In this document: positions 33,240-45,511 of the stretch, in pieces
Numbering within the stretch: the stretch's first letter is position 1
How the letters are laid out: every line of letters begins with the position of its first letter
Source of the DNA: Chondrosia reniformis
Lineage: Eukaryota; Porifera; Demospongiae; Chondrillida; Chondrillidae
NCBI GenBank assembly: GCA_947172415.1
Contig: OX359198.1
Span: 4,557,401-4,621,400 of the forward strand
Length of the DNA stretch: 64,000 bases
Reading direction: 5' to 3'
Notes under the pieces: generated by a model
What the model was told of the DNA's origin: nothing
Databases searched by the model: none
What the model saw: the letters and a program-made list of their open reading frames with translations, nothing else
Program-made: the position numbers and the translations under genes

Positions 33240-36200
33240 ATGGCGTCCAATAACAATCTTTTAGGATTTCAAGATGGGAAATCAAAAAGTAATAAGTAAT
33301 AGCTGGTCCTTCCAACGCTCTGGCTTCATATATACGTGCTAATTAAAAAGAAACTATTTGTTTTTGTGTATTTAATTTCAAAGTGTTTGTTTTTGTTATT
33401 GTAGGCATTTCTCCAGGTGGTTCGACTGGATTGACGACTGCTGCGCGGCAACCATCGACAGGAATTACAAGGTGTAACGACATAGTACAATTATTATATC
33501 CCATGCAAACGATGATGTTATCATGTCTTCCCATGGAATGAAGTTGCATAACACTGGTAATCCCTTTTGTGCTTAACTTTAGTTATCAGGTCGTGACCCA
33601 GACTGGAATTTTCTGTTTGCGTTAAAAATGAAAGTCTGAATGCATAAGAATATAAGTGTAGATATAATACATTCAGAATGTTCTGTTTATTGTAATACCC
33701 TTGCTTCATTATACACCATTATATAGTGAAAGACTGCCCTCAATTAAGAAGCGAGATCTAACACTGGGAGCTCATAATTCCAAGGTATGGTTTGCGTGGT
33801 GAAATGTTCTATAGCTTGTAACCCATTGTGGTCAATACGTATATGGCAGTTAGATGTTACTTTGCTTACTGTATCATCCATATAAAAAGTGAGTAGTGCC
33901 ATGTTATTGATCTACTAAAAATTGCACAGTTTGGCTATGTTCTGGTAGTAGTGTCTGTAGTATTTGGAGCAATCTTGTACTATTCAATTTTGAACTGTCC
34001 TTCCCTGAGATTTGCGGTATTAGTTACCAGATATAGTAGGGCTAGCAAGTGGCACACCCTTTAGGCCTTTGTTACCAAACGTCATACTAAATTACCTGAC
34101 TGGTTTTTGGAGACTCTTTTATAGACTTTATTTGAAATATCTCCTTTCTCTTTTAATTTCATTACAATATGAATATTATCATATAGCCTATTCTTTTATA
34201 TAATTTATATTAGCTTGAGGTGTATGATATAGAAATATTTTTGATGTCTTATTTCTCCGAAACAGAAAATATTTATGCCCAACGTTTCAGCTCCAAGAAG
34301 GGTCAAGAAAGATGAAAGCAACACTATAGCATCAAAGGAACCTCCTTTGTAAGTACATAAGTTAGCATGGGAACATACATCTGTTAGGCATAAGCCAATT
34401 GTGGTATCTGTGCCAAATACATATTTCAATTATTCAAAGTTGTTTCCTACAGTAATAATAGCATGTAGCGGCTGGTTATATATATACAAACAGTCTATTC
34501 TTATTTTATTAGTAGCTATAGAGAAGAGGGCTATCCCTAAACCTAAATCATGAGATGCCCGACTTATTAAGTAACTTGTGAAGGAAATTTTAACACTGTC
34601 ATGATAGCAATCACGCTATATGTATGTATGTGTGTTTAACACGTGTCACAGTCAAGAGTCGAACGGAAGCTAAGATCATATAATGACAAATCAATATTTT
34701 CCTAAAATTAATCCCAAATTCAGTGTCCCTACCTAATTTCACCCCTGCCAATACACTCTGTATTTTTAACTTCAGTTAAAAATTTTGTGCGAAATGCTGC
34801 TAGTGAATTTGGTACATAAGAGTAAACATATATACTGGTATTCGACCATTTTTATAAATGGCATTCAGTTCCTTAAGATTAGTGTAAATAACTGTCATCC
34901 TTTATGGGGAAGCCCATCTTTACAAGAGTTCTATGTACATACAGTGCAAGTTACAATATATGACAGAAATCTAAAGTAAATGAACATTACAGTAATTGTA
35001 TACCAAATGTCATGTTTTAAAATGTTTAGAAGTTGTTTTCTGGACATAGAAATTATGCATAATCTTTCATTTCTGTACTTGACTGTCTGATGTATTATGC
35101 ACGTTGTTTGTCTCGTTCAGTAGTGATAGATTGCTTAAGCAGTCACCTAGACCAGGTGGAGTAGGTAAGGAACATGGTCGTGGAAGTGGTGGAGGGAGAG
35201 CTCGTGAGGTAATCACATCCGCATCCATCTTTTCAATGGGGCCAGGACTGAAAAACACTGGAAGAAGTGAAAGTGGGTCTTACTGTACAGGATGAACGCA
35301 CAATATGCCAAATTGAGCCCTTTTTAAATCGGACCTAATTTTTCTATTAGCTTACGTATAGCCATCTTTCTGTAGATGTATTCTCAAGTGGTCAAAGAAG
35401 TGGAATTGTTGAAAATGTAATGCGATCCGAAGCAAAGACTGGTCACAGCAAGGTTGAGTCGTTTTCTGGTAACAGACTCTTGAGCAATCAAGCTAAAGCA
35501 GAAGTATTACATTTGCCTGAGGTACGTATCTGAATAATCTCACTCATTTTTCAACATGCTACATCTACTTTAGAGTAAAGGCCTATAGGGAGGTAAACCT
35601 AGTGAGAGCATTGGATGAGGATACAAAGAATGTTCTACTTCTTCTCCACTGGGACAGACAGCTGTTTCTGGGAATTTCACCCTTCATCAGTGACTTTGTA
35701 TTATGCTCATGCCAAATAGTATAGAGGCGCCTTGATAGGCTGTTTAACATCTAGGAATGTAGGCATAAAGTATTCAAATATAGGATTATTGCAGATCAGC
35801 TATAGTATGAACTTCATTTAAGGTTGATATTAAGTGCACTTTTAATATCAAATCAGGATCACCTCTTACCATCTAACATCTGTTTATTAGCACTTTTGTA
35901 AGTTTTCCTTGTCCTTAATTGCTAATGAAGCCCTCCAGTTTGAAGTGTTTTACCTTTAGAGGCACGTCATCATAATGATATCTATAATCTATTGAGAAGT
36001 AACTACGTAAGTATGTTCTGTGAACGTCTTACCTTTAAGTTTATGCAGGGAAAGCTTTTTGCTGTAAATTCATGAATTTCACTGTTTGGTTATTAATTAG
36101 AATGATATGGATACAGAAGAAGCTGGTGAAAATGATGTTTTTAATTTTTCACAAACCCCGCCCATCCGTCTACCCCTGGACTACACCACTGTATCTAGCA

Positions 36201-37825
36201 GGAAGAAAGAACAACAAAAATCTATAAACAAAATAATGCCTAATTCTAATAGTGAACCAGCTTTAGTAATGGATGGCAAAGGTGTTAAAGTAGCTAGTGA
36301 GATTGTCACAGAAATTAAAGATGAATTAAAATTGGATGAAATGGAAACTTCAACCACTCAGCCAACAGTCACTAAACCTGCCACTAGGTCAGTTACAGAA
36401 CCAAAAGGCAGGTCTCCCTCCGTGTCAAATATCTTAACCAAAAAAGACGATCCTAAAGTGTATATGATTGTGATGCAGCTTCCTGACACACTACCAGGAG
36501 AAAAAGGAGAAACACTTGAAAGTGAAAGCCCAGAGATTCATGTAAGCCTTGTGAAATTTTTCATCCCACAATTTAAGTACTGAAATTAACATTTCATATA
36601 TAATGATCTATTTATATCTACGTATATAGCAATATATATAATAAACCATTTTCCTACATGCTATGGGGGGCTGAAGAGAGCTTTGGATGAAGATACAGGA
36701 GTCTTTTCTTTCTTCTTTTCCTTTCTTTCATCTTCATCTTCTTCTCCTTATGTACAGAAAAGCGGCCATTTTTTGCTAAAAGATGTTACTGAGTCTGGTC
36801 GTATTGGAAAGCTAAAGATCCATAAATCTGGCAAAGTGAAGTACGTTTGTGTATATATAGCAAAGTAGTTGTGAATTGTTTTCTTCAAATGTTTGAGTTG
36901 TTCATCGCAAGATGTAGCTACGTATGTGTGTTTTCAAATACTCAGCATTCTATGCTCCGGCTAATAGAAATATTGATTCTGAAGTTTAGTAATACCTATA
37001 ATTAGAAGGATTGTCTTGTTAGCTTATTCCAGATGCAGTACTTGACACTTAGAGAATAATCTGATCTATAATGAATAAAGCAATAGTATATTTATTTTGT
37101 ACAAAAGATCTTTAATTTTTAATTCAGAATGGCAAAGTGGCTACGTTTCTGAAATCTTTTACTTGGGAATGAAATTTTGTGATTGCTTTCTCGAGGGTGG
37201 TCACCATACCCATATATGGTCATAAGCAAGATTCAAAGTTATATGTATACGTTTATAATGTAAGGATGCAAGTTATGCCCCTCCCCCCCCCTAGATAACC
37301 TCCTATAGAGAACATGAACGCCCTAAACACCTTCGACACCCTCATACCATTGTTGCCCTCCTAAATTTGAAAATTTTTGATTTGTCTCCCTTGGTCTCAA
37401 GTTCTGCTTACCAAATCTGCTCCTTGATGTATTGAGTGTTACATTGCAGTACATAGGTACTTACTCAAGAATGGTGGTCCGTTGTGTTAGGTGCATACGT
37501 ACGTATGTGTATGTACTGTTTATTGTACTAAGTTGCATGATTTCTTACAAGTCCTGTCATCTCCTAATTTTGTAATATTTTGAACATGTATATATTTATG
37601 TATTGACGAGTTCTAGGCTTCCTATTACAATTGTGTTTTACATATATATTTGCCTCAATATTTAGATTTCATATTGGAAATGTTGCTATGGATGTTGAAA
37701 TGGGAATGCCTTCTTGCTTCAGACAAGATGTTGTTTCCATGGATACAGAGGAAGGAGACTTGGTTCACTTGGGAGTAGTGTCTCACAAACTTATTGGTAT
37801 TCCAAATTTTGAACAATTTTTATGA
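33240..37825 (+). CDS. POLR3D: POLR3D (RPC4), RNA polymerase III subunit, 9 exons
   Basis: Exons 33,240-33,288; 33,405-33,471; 33,733-33,784; 34,266-34,348; 35,121-35,272; 35,376-35,521; 36,101-36,541; 36,758-36,840; 37,666-37,825. They keep phase throughout and give about 410 residues, near the 398 of human POLR3D. Family marks are RLPSIKKRDLTLG and KIFMPN near the N terminus, a glycine/arginine stretch followed by REVITSASIFSMGPG, MQLPDTLPGE, and the C-terminal domain GRIGKLKIHKSGKVK...GNVAMDVEMGMPSCF...HLGVVSHKLIGIPNFEQFL. RPC4 pairs with RPC5 in a subcomplex of RNA polymerase III that acts in initiation and termination in the nucleus. The long low-complexity middle is poorly conserved, as usual. 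Repeats lie in introns at 35,590-35,712 and 36,655-36,750. Confidence 0.95.
35590..35712 (-). mobile_element. SINE-like repeat copy with hammerhead-like motif
   Basis: Minus-strand copy of the 10,895-11,150 family in POLR3D intron 6. It keeps CTGATGA (complement of 35,684-35,690), a GGG/CCC stem II, GAAA, CAGCTG and TC. Stem I pairing is weak. A shorter neighbour of the same family without the core is at 36,655-36,750, running up to the acceptor of exon 8. Confidence 0.6.
37255..37400. repeat. Dispersed repeat in POLR3D intron 8
   Basis: Contains ATGCCCCTCCCC, TATAGAGAACATGA and CACCCTCATA. It is matched by 62,860-62,995 in a kinesin intron (TGCCCCCTAGACAAC, TATAGAGAACATGATCCCCC, GCACCCTCATA). 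Family unknown. Confidence 0.6.
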
Positions 37826-38540
37826 CTCTTTACTTTGAATATAATAGAATAAGGATTTCTTATTTCTTCTTCAGCACATTTGCTTTGAAACTTGATATGG
37901 GTATAATAATATGTAAGTACATATAAACTATGTATATACAACTATAAGCTGTAGAGTGGTATCTGTTGTGCTGCTACATTTGTTGCCTGAGAAACTGTAA
38001 AATAGCAATTAAATAATCATATTCATTATCCACTATAACTGTATTTATTTGGAAATTATATATTTATAAGATGTTTTTCTTCAAAGCTCTTAAAAGGTCA
38101 AAGTTTGAACCACAGCCAGCTGCAGCTGTGTGCACTAATTTGTCATGGAATTGGGCATGGTAGTTTAAGAATTATATATGGTTGATCCCACACATGTACG
38201 CTGTTATGATGGATTCCTTTTAAATATAATACACAATATACTGTAGGTGAAAATAACTTGATCGAACATCAGGAAAACATTAATATTAAATCTCTGGTAT
38301 GTATATAATACAGTACAACCATAACTACACAAATGTACAGGATTGCAACAGTTGTTAAAAATGAAGGAAATGAATGTTGTCAAATTAGCATACAAGTAAA
38401 GAATTAAAAGCGGATCCACTGACATATAGATAGAAATTACTTTAAGAAGTGTAATTAGCTGCAAAAACTGCTACTAAAGATTAGAGATCAAGCTTGCAAA
38501 GCCATTGGAAACAACACACAGCCATTCAATCCATTACACT

Positions 38541-41500
38541 TTAGTTCAGTACCCTACAGATGGGACAGCATTGATCTGGGGGGTAATGTATCTCTTCATC
38601 TGAGGAACAATCTAGGTGGCCACATGACAGAGACCTACAGTTCATATTTCCATCCTTACATGTGCTACAAAGAAAAAGAAAAACTTTTACAGGCAGCTAT
38701 GAATGTACACATGAATGTTTATCACAACATACAAATCGACTTCAGGTTAGCAAGCACGTAATATAAGACCCCTAGATTTAGCATGGAGGGCCAAGGATTC
38801 ACAAAGATCAAGAAGACAAAGACACCCAGACCTTGGATCACTGATTAATGGTGGAATTCCCAGCTGTCTGCCCCAGTGGAATAAAAGAAGAATGAGAAGA
38901 CTCCTGTATTCTTATCCCAAATCTTACCACTATATAGAAATTAATATGGCTTTATGTTTGTAACCTTGTATACATATATATCTGTCAGTGGATGATCTGA
39001 CTGGTTTTCGCTTTCTACGTAAGCTTAAAATTAGTTTTCTCTTCCTTTGTGCCAAACATTGAACCAATGAAAAGGATTTAGAAACCACCTTTACTAATAA
39101 TATGCCTGCACAAAAGGTTTTCTACAAGATATGGTCTTAAAATTGATGGTATCAAACAACGACAGAAATTGGTGAATTGGACATCTAAGAAATGGCAGGT
39201 ATAGTTCAAGTTTGGGGCACCTGGCACCCATGAGTTTTTTAAACTTGAAAGATTTATTACGGATTAGACATACGTAGCATGTAGGAAAATGATTATTTAT
39301 GTAAGTAACTTACCAATTTGTACATGGAGTATCTTTAATTGAGTGCCCATTCTCTACTATAAAAACATCATTTTTTGTGTGATAAAAACACTTGCTATTT
39401 TGCCTTTGGCAAATGGGACAACACTGCCCAGGAGGAGTGGTGACAATGTCTCCATAGCGACAGATAGTTATGTCACATTGATTAGATGTACATCTTAAGT
39501 GACCATCTACGCAAGTGCTGTAATATATATAAAAAGAGCAAAGCTTTAAGAAAGGATACTTGATTCTATTCCATGCAATCTGATATGTACTTACAGTACG
39601 TATACTTATATACAAGAGCATAGCATATAGCAGAGTATATGTACTTACAGTACGTATACTTATATACAAGAGCATAGCATATAGCAGAGTATATATACTT
39701 ACAGTACGTATACTTATATACAAGAGCATAGCATATAGCAGAGTATATGTACTTACAGTACGTATACTTATATACAAGAGCATAGCATATAGCAGAGTAT
39801 ATGTACTTACAGTACGTATACTTATATACAAGAGCATAGCATATAGCAGAGTATATGTACTTACAGTACGTATACTTATATACAAGAGCATAGCATATAG
39901 CAGAGTATATGTACTTACAGTACGTATACTTATATACAAGAGCATAGCATATAGCAGAGTATATGTACTTACAGTACGTATACTTATATACAAGAGCATA
40001 GCATATAGCAGAGTATATATACTTACAGTACGTATACTTATATACAAGAGCATAGCATATAGCAGAGTATATGTACTTACAGTACGTATACTTATATACA
40101 AGAGCATAGCATATAGCAGAGTATATATACTTACAGTACGTATACTTATATACAAGAGCATAGCATATAGCAGAGTATATGTACTTACAGTACGTATACT
40201 TATATACAAGAGCATAGCATATAGCAGAGTATATGTACTTACAGTACGTATACTTATATACAAGAGCATAGCATATAGCAGAGTATATGTACTTACAGTA
40301 CGTATACTTATATACAAGAGCATAGCATATAGCAGAGTATATGTATACTTACACACCATTTTTCTCACTATATATTTTAGAGAGTAAATGCCATAAATAT
40401 GTAGGGAACTATAAATTAGTTTGAAAATACTTTTTTTAAAATATCCAACTACAATTAAATAAAATTCCTGAGCTAAACAATACCGTATTTAAAAATTTCT
40501 TTAGAATACAGATGTATCATGTTAACATTATCCATATCAAGAGAAATTTACCTTGCAGATAATTAAAGCTATAAGTCATATAATGTGTTTTACACCACTG
40601 AATGTACATACGTATGTACTTTAATGGTTATATATACTACAGTCTCCTGGACTATAGATGAATAAATTTAATTATGTTTATAGGAATAAAGTTGTACTAT
40701 ATACAGTGGAATCTCATTATAGTGAAGCTCAAAGGGGACCAAAATTAGTTCCTTATATATATCAAATATTCATTATATTGAATGTATATAATAGTATACA
40801 ACTTTTGCTGGGGCTAGCAAAGTACTTCACTATATACTGAGACATTCACTATAAGTGATTTCGTTATAATGATATTCTACTATATACATATAAATTCACT
40901 AGTAAGTGACAATTGACTATACCATTCAGTGCATGGATCAGGTCTATAAGAGTCTCCCGGAAACAGGAGGTCTTCCCCAGCAAAGCACACTGCAGGAACT
41001 GGCTCTGTGATGATCACCTCTTCAATATCACAAATAGGGCAGCATTCACCTTGAGGTGGAGTTCTGTTCTTTGGAGGGCAGGACAGAGTCGGACAGGTAA
41101 GTGCAGCACAAATCAGCTTTCCCCCTACGCAGGTACTAAACAAGAAGTGAGCACTGTAATTAAGTACAACTTCAATCTAAATATATGTATTATTGGAAAA
41201 TGTATGCATAAGTAGTATTGTTTTTATGTAAACTAATGTTTAAATATCAACCAGTTTAGTGAGGGGAAATGACCATATAGCAGGAAAACGTTAAATTATA
41301 ATCCCCACCAAATTTTCCAGCTATACCATATCTGGGGAAACTATGGCATTACCATCTCTAAAGGCTACCAGACTGCTCTGACATACATAGCACTGCTGAC
41401 TGTGAGCAACCCTTCACTCCAGCCAGTAGACCAAGCTACCCGTCCAGCACTGGCTCAGTGAACACACAAAGGAACACAAAGGCCACCTATAAACACTTGG

Positions 41501-42913
41501 CTTTGTGGACATTGGGTGAACATCAGTCTAAACTGGTGAATAAGACCGAGCATGGCTGTGCATGTGCATGAAGCATGGCATGGGTTTAGTATATGGGACA
41601 TGACTAAAAACTAAAAGTTGTTACAGAATGAAAAGAACTTAGTACAGCACATACGTACAGTATGTATTAGAAATGGTATTCATTCAGTATTCACATACAT
41701 ACCAAGTAGTGCACTTATTAGTGCTATTGGTATAAAAGGTTGTGGATTCATCCTCCTTCAATACATCTCCATTTTCAAGCACACATTCCAAAGCTGTAAA
41801 TGATAGCATGAATGTCATTGAAATCTTTAATATAAATTAATAGAATATGAAACATAAACAACTTAATGGGTAAGGAGTGCAAGCAGACAAAATATCTCAC
41901 TGAGGTCTTGTTTAGACTAAATAGTATCCTATTTAACTGATGGCTGGGACCAACCCGAGTCATCAAGCTATCGTGTTACATGCTGCTAGAAAATTTAGTG
42001 AAAACAGTCAGCTTGGGGCCAGCTGGTATTGGCCTTACTAGAGAGTCGGCTGCATTATAGAAAGGTAGGTTAGGGTCCACTATATATACAATTTTTACTG
42101 GGACCTTGAGAGCTAATGTAACTCGGATCGGACTTGAGGTGACTACTCTATTCGGGTAACTGTTTACGTAGCTTTACTGTAGATGAAATATACCACATGA
42201 CAACCTTTAAGTGCATGAAGATGTACCATCTCATAGATGGGCTTAAGCATGTCTTGCAATATCACGTAAAACCAGCTAAGAAACTCACTATGCTTGCATT
42301 TTGAAAGGCTGATGCACGTGTTTCTCTCTGCATCATAGACTTTCCCAAAGGGACAGCCGCACCCACTCATACATTCAGATATGTCACAGACTGGAAAAGG
42401 CTTTCCACAAGTTGATACACAAGGCAGGCATTCTCCCAGCGAGCTGTTAAAGTATCTCGCTCCTTTTATAACACAGACATCATCTATAGAATCAAATGAT
42501 GATTATCTAATAATTATGGATACTTGAGAGTACATGAGTAATTAAAGTGAATTAAATCACTAGTATTCATTTTCAAACATCAAGAATAGGGAAAGCACGA
42601 AAGAAGCAATATCTGGGAGTCGAACTCAGGACAGCTGGTTATGACCCACCAGTACTCGCCACTGAGCTACAATATTGCAGTGCACAGGTAATAAAGACTT
42701 CAGCTTGGACGCTCTCTGTATGTCTATCTATACTAGGTATGCTTATAGCCTCATTAAACGTGTCTCAAACGTTGGTCAATCTACTACAAAGAGAGGCGCA
42801 CAAACTGTACCTGGCCTTCCAGCCTGCTTAGGGTCCGATGACGGTGTCACGTTTGCAAAGGCCACCACGAACAGTGCTGCGGTAATAAATGTTCCTTGAT
42901 AAGTCGAGGTCAT
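38541..42913 (-). CDS. Secreted protein with TIL-like and three VWC domains, 6 exons
   Basis: Exons 42,811-42,913; 42,289-42,483; 41,703-41,793; 40,923-41,135; 39,314-39,517; 38,541-38,664. They join in phase into 309 residues. Residues 1-20 or so are a signal peptide (GTFITAALFVVAFA). Next comes a cysteine-rich TIL-like domain (CLPCVSTCGKPFPVC, then CMSGCGCPFGKVYD...CISLSKC). Three von Willebrand factor type C domains follow, each split by an intron in the same codon, the first C of the C-T-C motif, and each closing with a CCPIC motif (GECCPICD, GQCCPICQ, DQCCPICR). VWC proteins act outside the cell and often bind BMP/TGF-beta ligands or matrix; here that is only a family inference. No membrane segment follows. 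The intron before the fifth exon holds a 54-bp minisatellite. The gene converges on POLR3D. Confidence 0.9.
38790..39252 (+). repeat. Two dispersed repeats in the last VWC intron
   Basis: 38,795-38,905 is a decayed copy of the SINE-like repeat of 10,895-11,150 (GAAA of the hammerhead core is lost). 38,995-39,252 matches 13,600-13,880 (AAGATATGG...TTAAAATTGATGG, then GAGTTTTTTAAACTTG). Confidence 0.65.
39583..40342. repeat. Minisatellite, 54-bp unit, 14 copies
   Basis: Near-identical 54-bp units (with ATATGTACTTACAGTACGTA and AAGAGCATAGCATATAGCAG), the main variation being ATATAT for ATATGT in a few units. It lies in the intron between the fourth and fifth exons of the VWC gene. Because 54 is a multiple of 3 and one frame lacks stops, it gives a long open frame on the minus strand, with an 18-residue period, reading into the fifth exon. 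That frame is a by-product. On the gene's sense strand each unit holds a strong splice-donor sequence, GTAAGTATA. Confidence 0.95.
40703..40882. mobile_element. Pogo/Tigger-like MITE
   Basis: The left end CAGTGGAATCTCATTATAGT faces the inverted right end (TTCGTTATAATGATATTCTAC), next to TA-rich flanks. It is about 180 bp and non-coding, in the same VWC intron as the minisatellite. A right-end relative is at 22,500-22,555 and a possible left-end relative at 47,153-47,190. Confidence 0.65.
42588..42682 (-). mobile_element. tRNA-derived SINE head (tRNA-Met-like)
   Basis: Minus strand: acceptor arms GCAATAT and ATATTGC pair over 7 bp. There is an A-box-like TAGCTCAGTGG, a 5-bp anticodon stem CTGGT/ACCAG with CAT in the loop, and a B box GTTCGACTCCC. 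The anticodon loop is 8 nt and the T stem has one mismatch, so a working tRNA is doubtful. Related copies lie at 44,085-44,175, 46,165-46,280, 55,625-55,730 and 62,370-62,450 and continue into a shared TTGCTTCTTTC tail, which marks a SINE family. It lies in the first VWC intron. Confidence 0.7.
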
Positions 42914-43877
42914 CTTAAGTCCTGACTGTCTTTGGAGTTCTTTTAGAGCTTTCCTAAGTTGAACGAGTCAACAACTGTCAAACTGGATGTTTGCTGTCTG
43001 GAAGAGTACAAATCGCTTCTTTTATACACGTTTACGTTGTTTCATCTCTATTTCCTTCTTCCGGTTAACGTGTTTCAAGATCGTTATCACTTCCTATTAA
43101 GCAGTTACCTTATTAGGGTACGTATAAATCTATTATGCAAGTGTGAAATTACGTGGTGTCTCCCAAAAAGCCCTTCCTCATTCCATTCAAATTTATAGAG
43201 CTCATCCGTATAGTATAGTACTACTCATAGGACACACACATCAATTAAAAGCCAGTTGGCAGAAATGAATTTCCTTATTTAGTATGGAAACAGACTGTCT
43301 AGTTTATATCACAAGGACAGTCACCTGCATTGTTCAGTATTCCTTAAGACAGAATGGGTACTATTGTTAAAACAATACCGCTTAGCAACCATAACACCCA
43401 CCGCTTAGCAACCATAATCCCCACTTAGCAACCATAATCCACACTTAGCAACCATAAAAACCCACCGCTTAGCAACCATAAAACCCACCGCTTAGCAACC
43501 ATAATAATCCCCACTTAGCAACAATAACACTGCTTACCAATCATAATACTGCTTAGCAACCAAAAAAGTCAAAGCCGTCTGTTTATTTGTAATAAGTATA
43601 AGTTTGTACACATCTATCCATTATATGTGGCTCTCTTGAAACTATATATATGATCAGTTATGCAAGTCACACTAAATTATCGGAACTACTGATAATTCTA
43701 AATGAGTACTTCTACAAGCTATTGAAGGTGGCTCTGGCAGACTTTCCATCATGGACTAACTTGGCCAATTGCTATTGGCTTATTTAGATTTTAAGGAAAT
43801 TAGAAAAACTATCAAGTTATAATCATATCACAGTTCACTAATCAAAAGTCTTTAATTTCACATTTTTAATTCCTAAT
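42914..43877. other. Stretch upstream of the VWC gene with a short tandem repeat
   Basis: 43,375-43,565 holds about nine copies of a core TTAGCAACCATAA separated by 4-10 C/A-rich bases, so a degenerate minisatellite of about 20 bp. The rest is unique AT-rich sequence. The VWC gene's promoter should lie just above 42,913; I see no clear TATA box. Confidence 0.75.
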
Positions 43878-45430
43878 TTAGCCTCCATGCAGAGTTGAAA
43901 TGAAAATAATGTTGTCATTATCTTGTATTTTATAGTCTAACTGTCCCAGCAGCTCCCAGTCAGCATCATTGACCAACACCAGAATGCCAGGACGAACAGT
44001 GTCTCCCTAATAGACAGAAAAAGTACATGTTACAGATCTTAAAGTCCCCTATATTTCATAATCAGCTATTGCATAGTTGATATGAGTAGAGCCATGCTGT
44101 GGGAAATGGCACAACCAGCTGTGTATCTTTGGTTCAAATCCCAGCAGTTGTTTCTTTTTTATTTTTCTCTCTTCACAATATTCTTATTGGAATACTTGTG
44201 GTTTGATTATCATAAATGATGCAGTGTACATCACTAAAGTTGTTTAACACATTACTAGCATGAGAGGAGGTATTTAGATAGTCAGGTCATTTTACACTTT
44301 GAATCGACTTATTGCATATCCTGTCCATCCCAAAGGATAAACACTACAGGAATGTATTGACAGGTGGCCAAGCTTGTACACGTGCACTGGACCTGGTGGA
44401 GCAACAACTGGAAGGGTACACCAAAATCCATTTTGGCCTTACTAAATGTAATCTGTGACATGTGACAGAAAAAGACAAAGACTCCCAGGATCACTGATGA
44501 AGGGTGGGATTCCCAGAAACAGCTGTCTGACCCAGTGGAGAAGAAGATGAAAGAAGGGAAAAGAAGGAAGAAAAGACTCCTGTATCTCATCCAAAGCTCT
44601 CCTCAGGTTTAGTTCCCCAATAGGCTCTTTTACAAAATAGGCATAGCATGTAGGAAAATGGTATCTTAGATTTTTCATTCACCAGACAGAAGTACATATA
44701 AATAATAAGATCTCAGCTATAAGTGGTTTATAAAGACAATAACATATAGATCAAAAAAGTATTTAATTTTTCAATTAACAATTACATTCTGCAAAGACTC
44801 TTATTAATGTGATAGGCATTGAATCCTTTGAATTTCCTTACAACTATAATTTGTCTCTTTGTCCTACAGGTAGATTAACTCCTTAATTTAAACTGGCTGT
44901 AACGAAACTGTTTTTACATTAATTCATTACAAAGTAATGAATTCATGTAAAAACAGTAATACAAAGTAATATTCAAGGTCTATAAATAATGTACATTCAC
45001 ATTCGCACTTAAGTGTCAATTTAAACAAAAGGAAACGCAAAGGTGAATAGTATATATTTCTCATCAAGCAAAACCTATGTCCCGCCACCAGGGGCCATAT
45101 TATTTCATACAATTGTATTATTTTCAGTGGTACGATCACGGTCTTTGTATTCATTCGCTAAACAATGGAAATTCATTTTAATTATCCTCTCATGTTTCAT
45201 TAATCAGACTACTTGTATCTAGCAATTGGCCCGGCTTAATTTCCACCCACTTGCACGAATAACTCTGGTCTCTCTTTCAAGAGGTTAACTTTAATCCACA
45301 CAATCAGTTCCCTGATTGTCCACGTGCCGCCACTACTATCCTCCTGTTTCAGTAACACTTCATGCTTTTTTATCTTATCGAATAGAAGCTCAGCCCCACC
45401 ACTAAATTCAAGAGTTACCTTCAAACTCAT
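43878..45430 (-). CDS. URM1: URM1, ubiquitin-related modifier and sulfur carrier
   Basis: Exon 1 is 45,251-45,430 (60 codons), exon 2 is 43,878-44,006 (42 codons and stop), joined in phase 0 into 102 residues; human URM1 has 101. Exon 1 has [12 protein letters not shown] and [10 protein letters not shown]. Exon 2 continues [20 protein letters not shown] and ends in ISTLHGG, with the C-terminal Gly-Gly that is activated as an acyl-adenylate and thiocarboxylate by MOCS3. URM1 supplies sulfur for the 2-thiolation of wobble uridine in tRNAs (with CTU1/CTU2) in the cytosol and can also be joined to proteins under oxidative stress. The start is 81 bp from the divergent kinesin start. Confidence 0.96.
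44085..44175 (+). mobile_element. tRNA-derived SINE copy
   Basis: Decayed head with AACCAGCTGTGTATC and a B-box-like GGTTCAAATCCC, followed by the family tail (GCAGTTGTTTCTTTTTT). In the URM1 intron. Confidence 0.5.
44455..44670 (+). mobile_element. SINE-like repeat with well-kept hammerhead-like motif
   Basis: Closest relative of 10,895-11,150, in the URM1 intron. At 44,488-44,533: GGATCA and TGACCC form stem I (5 of 6 pairs), with CTGATGA (44,494-44,500), a GGG/CCC stem II with a TGGGATT loop, GAAA (44,516-44,519), palindromic CAGCTG stem III and TC at the predicted cut. The two bases closing stem II (A and A) do not pair. Confidence 0.6.
44905..44960. repeat. Perfect palindrome
   Basis: CTGTTTTTACATTAATTCATTAC, about 23-25 bases, is mirrored after a short AAA centre by its reverse complement. 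It is in the URM1 intron. No coding or known signal is attached to it. Confidence 0.75.
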
Positions 45431-45511
45431 CTTACACGTTTTTTATTACCGTATCCGTTCTTCAGTTCTCCGAAACCGTTGAGATTTCGTGTGGACAAAT
45501 TTAAGCTTGCA
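45431..45511. promoter_or_regulatory. Compact bidirectional promoter, URM1 / kinesin
   Basis: Only 81 bp separate the ATG codons of the divergent URM1 and kinesin genes, so the 5' leaders and the promoter must overlap here. No TATA box is evident in either direction. Confidence 0.7.

Noticed and set aside
39310..40368. 352-codon open frame on the minus strand with an 18-residue period
   Set aside because: It is the 54-bp minisatellite read in a stop-free frame, running into the real fifth exon of the VWC gene; the splice acceptor at 39,518-39,519 separates the two.
43375..43565. Regularly spaced short repeats resembling a CRISPR array
   Set aside because: The repeat core is only 13 bp, the spacers are 4-10 bp of low-complexity sequence, and the genome is eukaryotic; this is a minisatellite.
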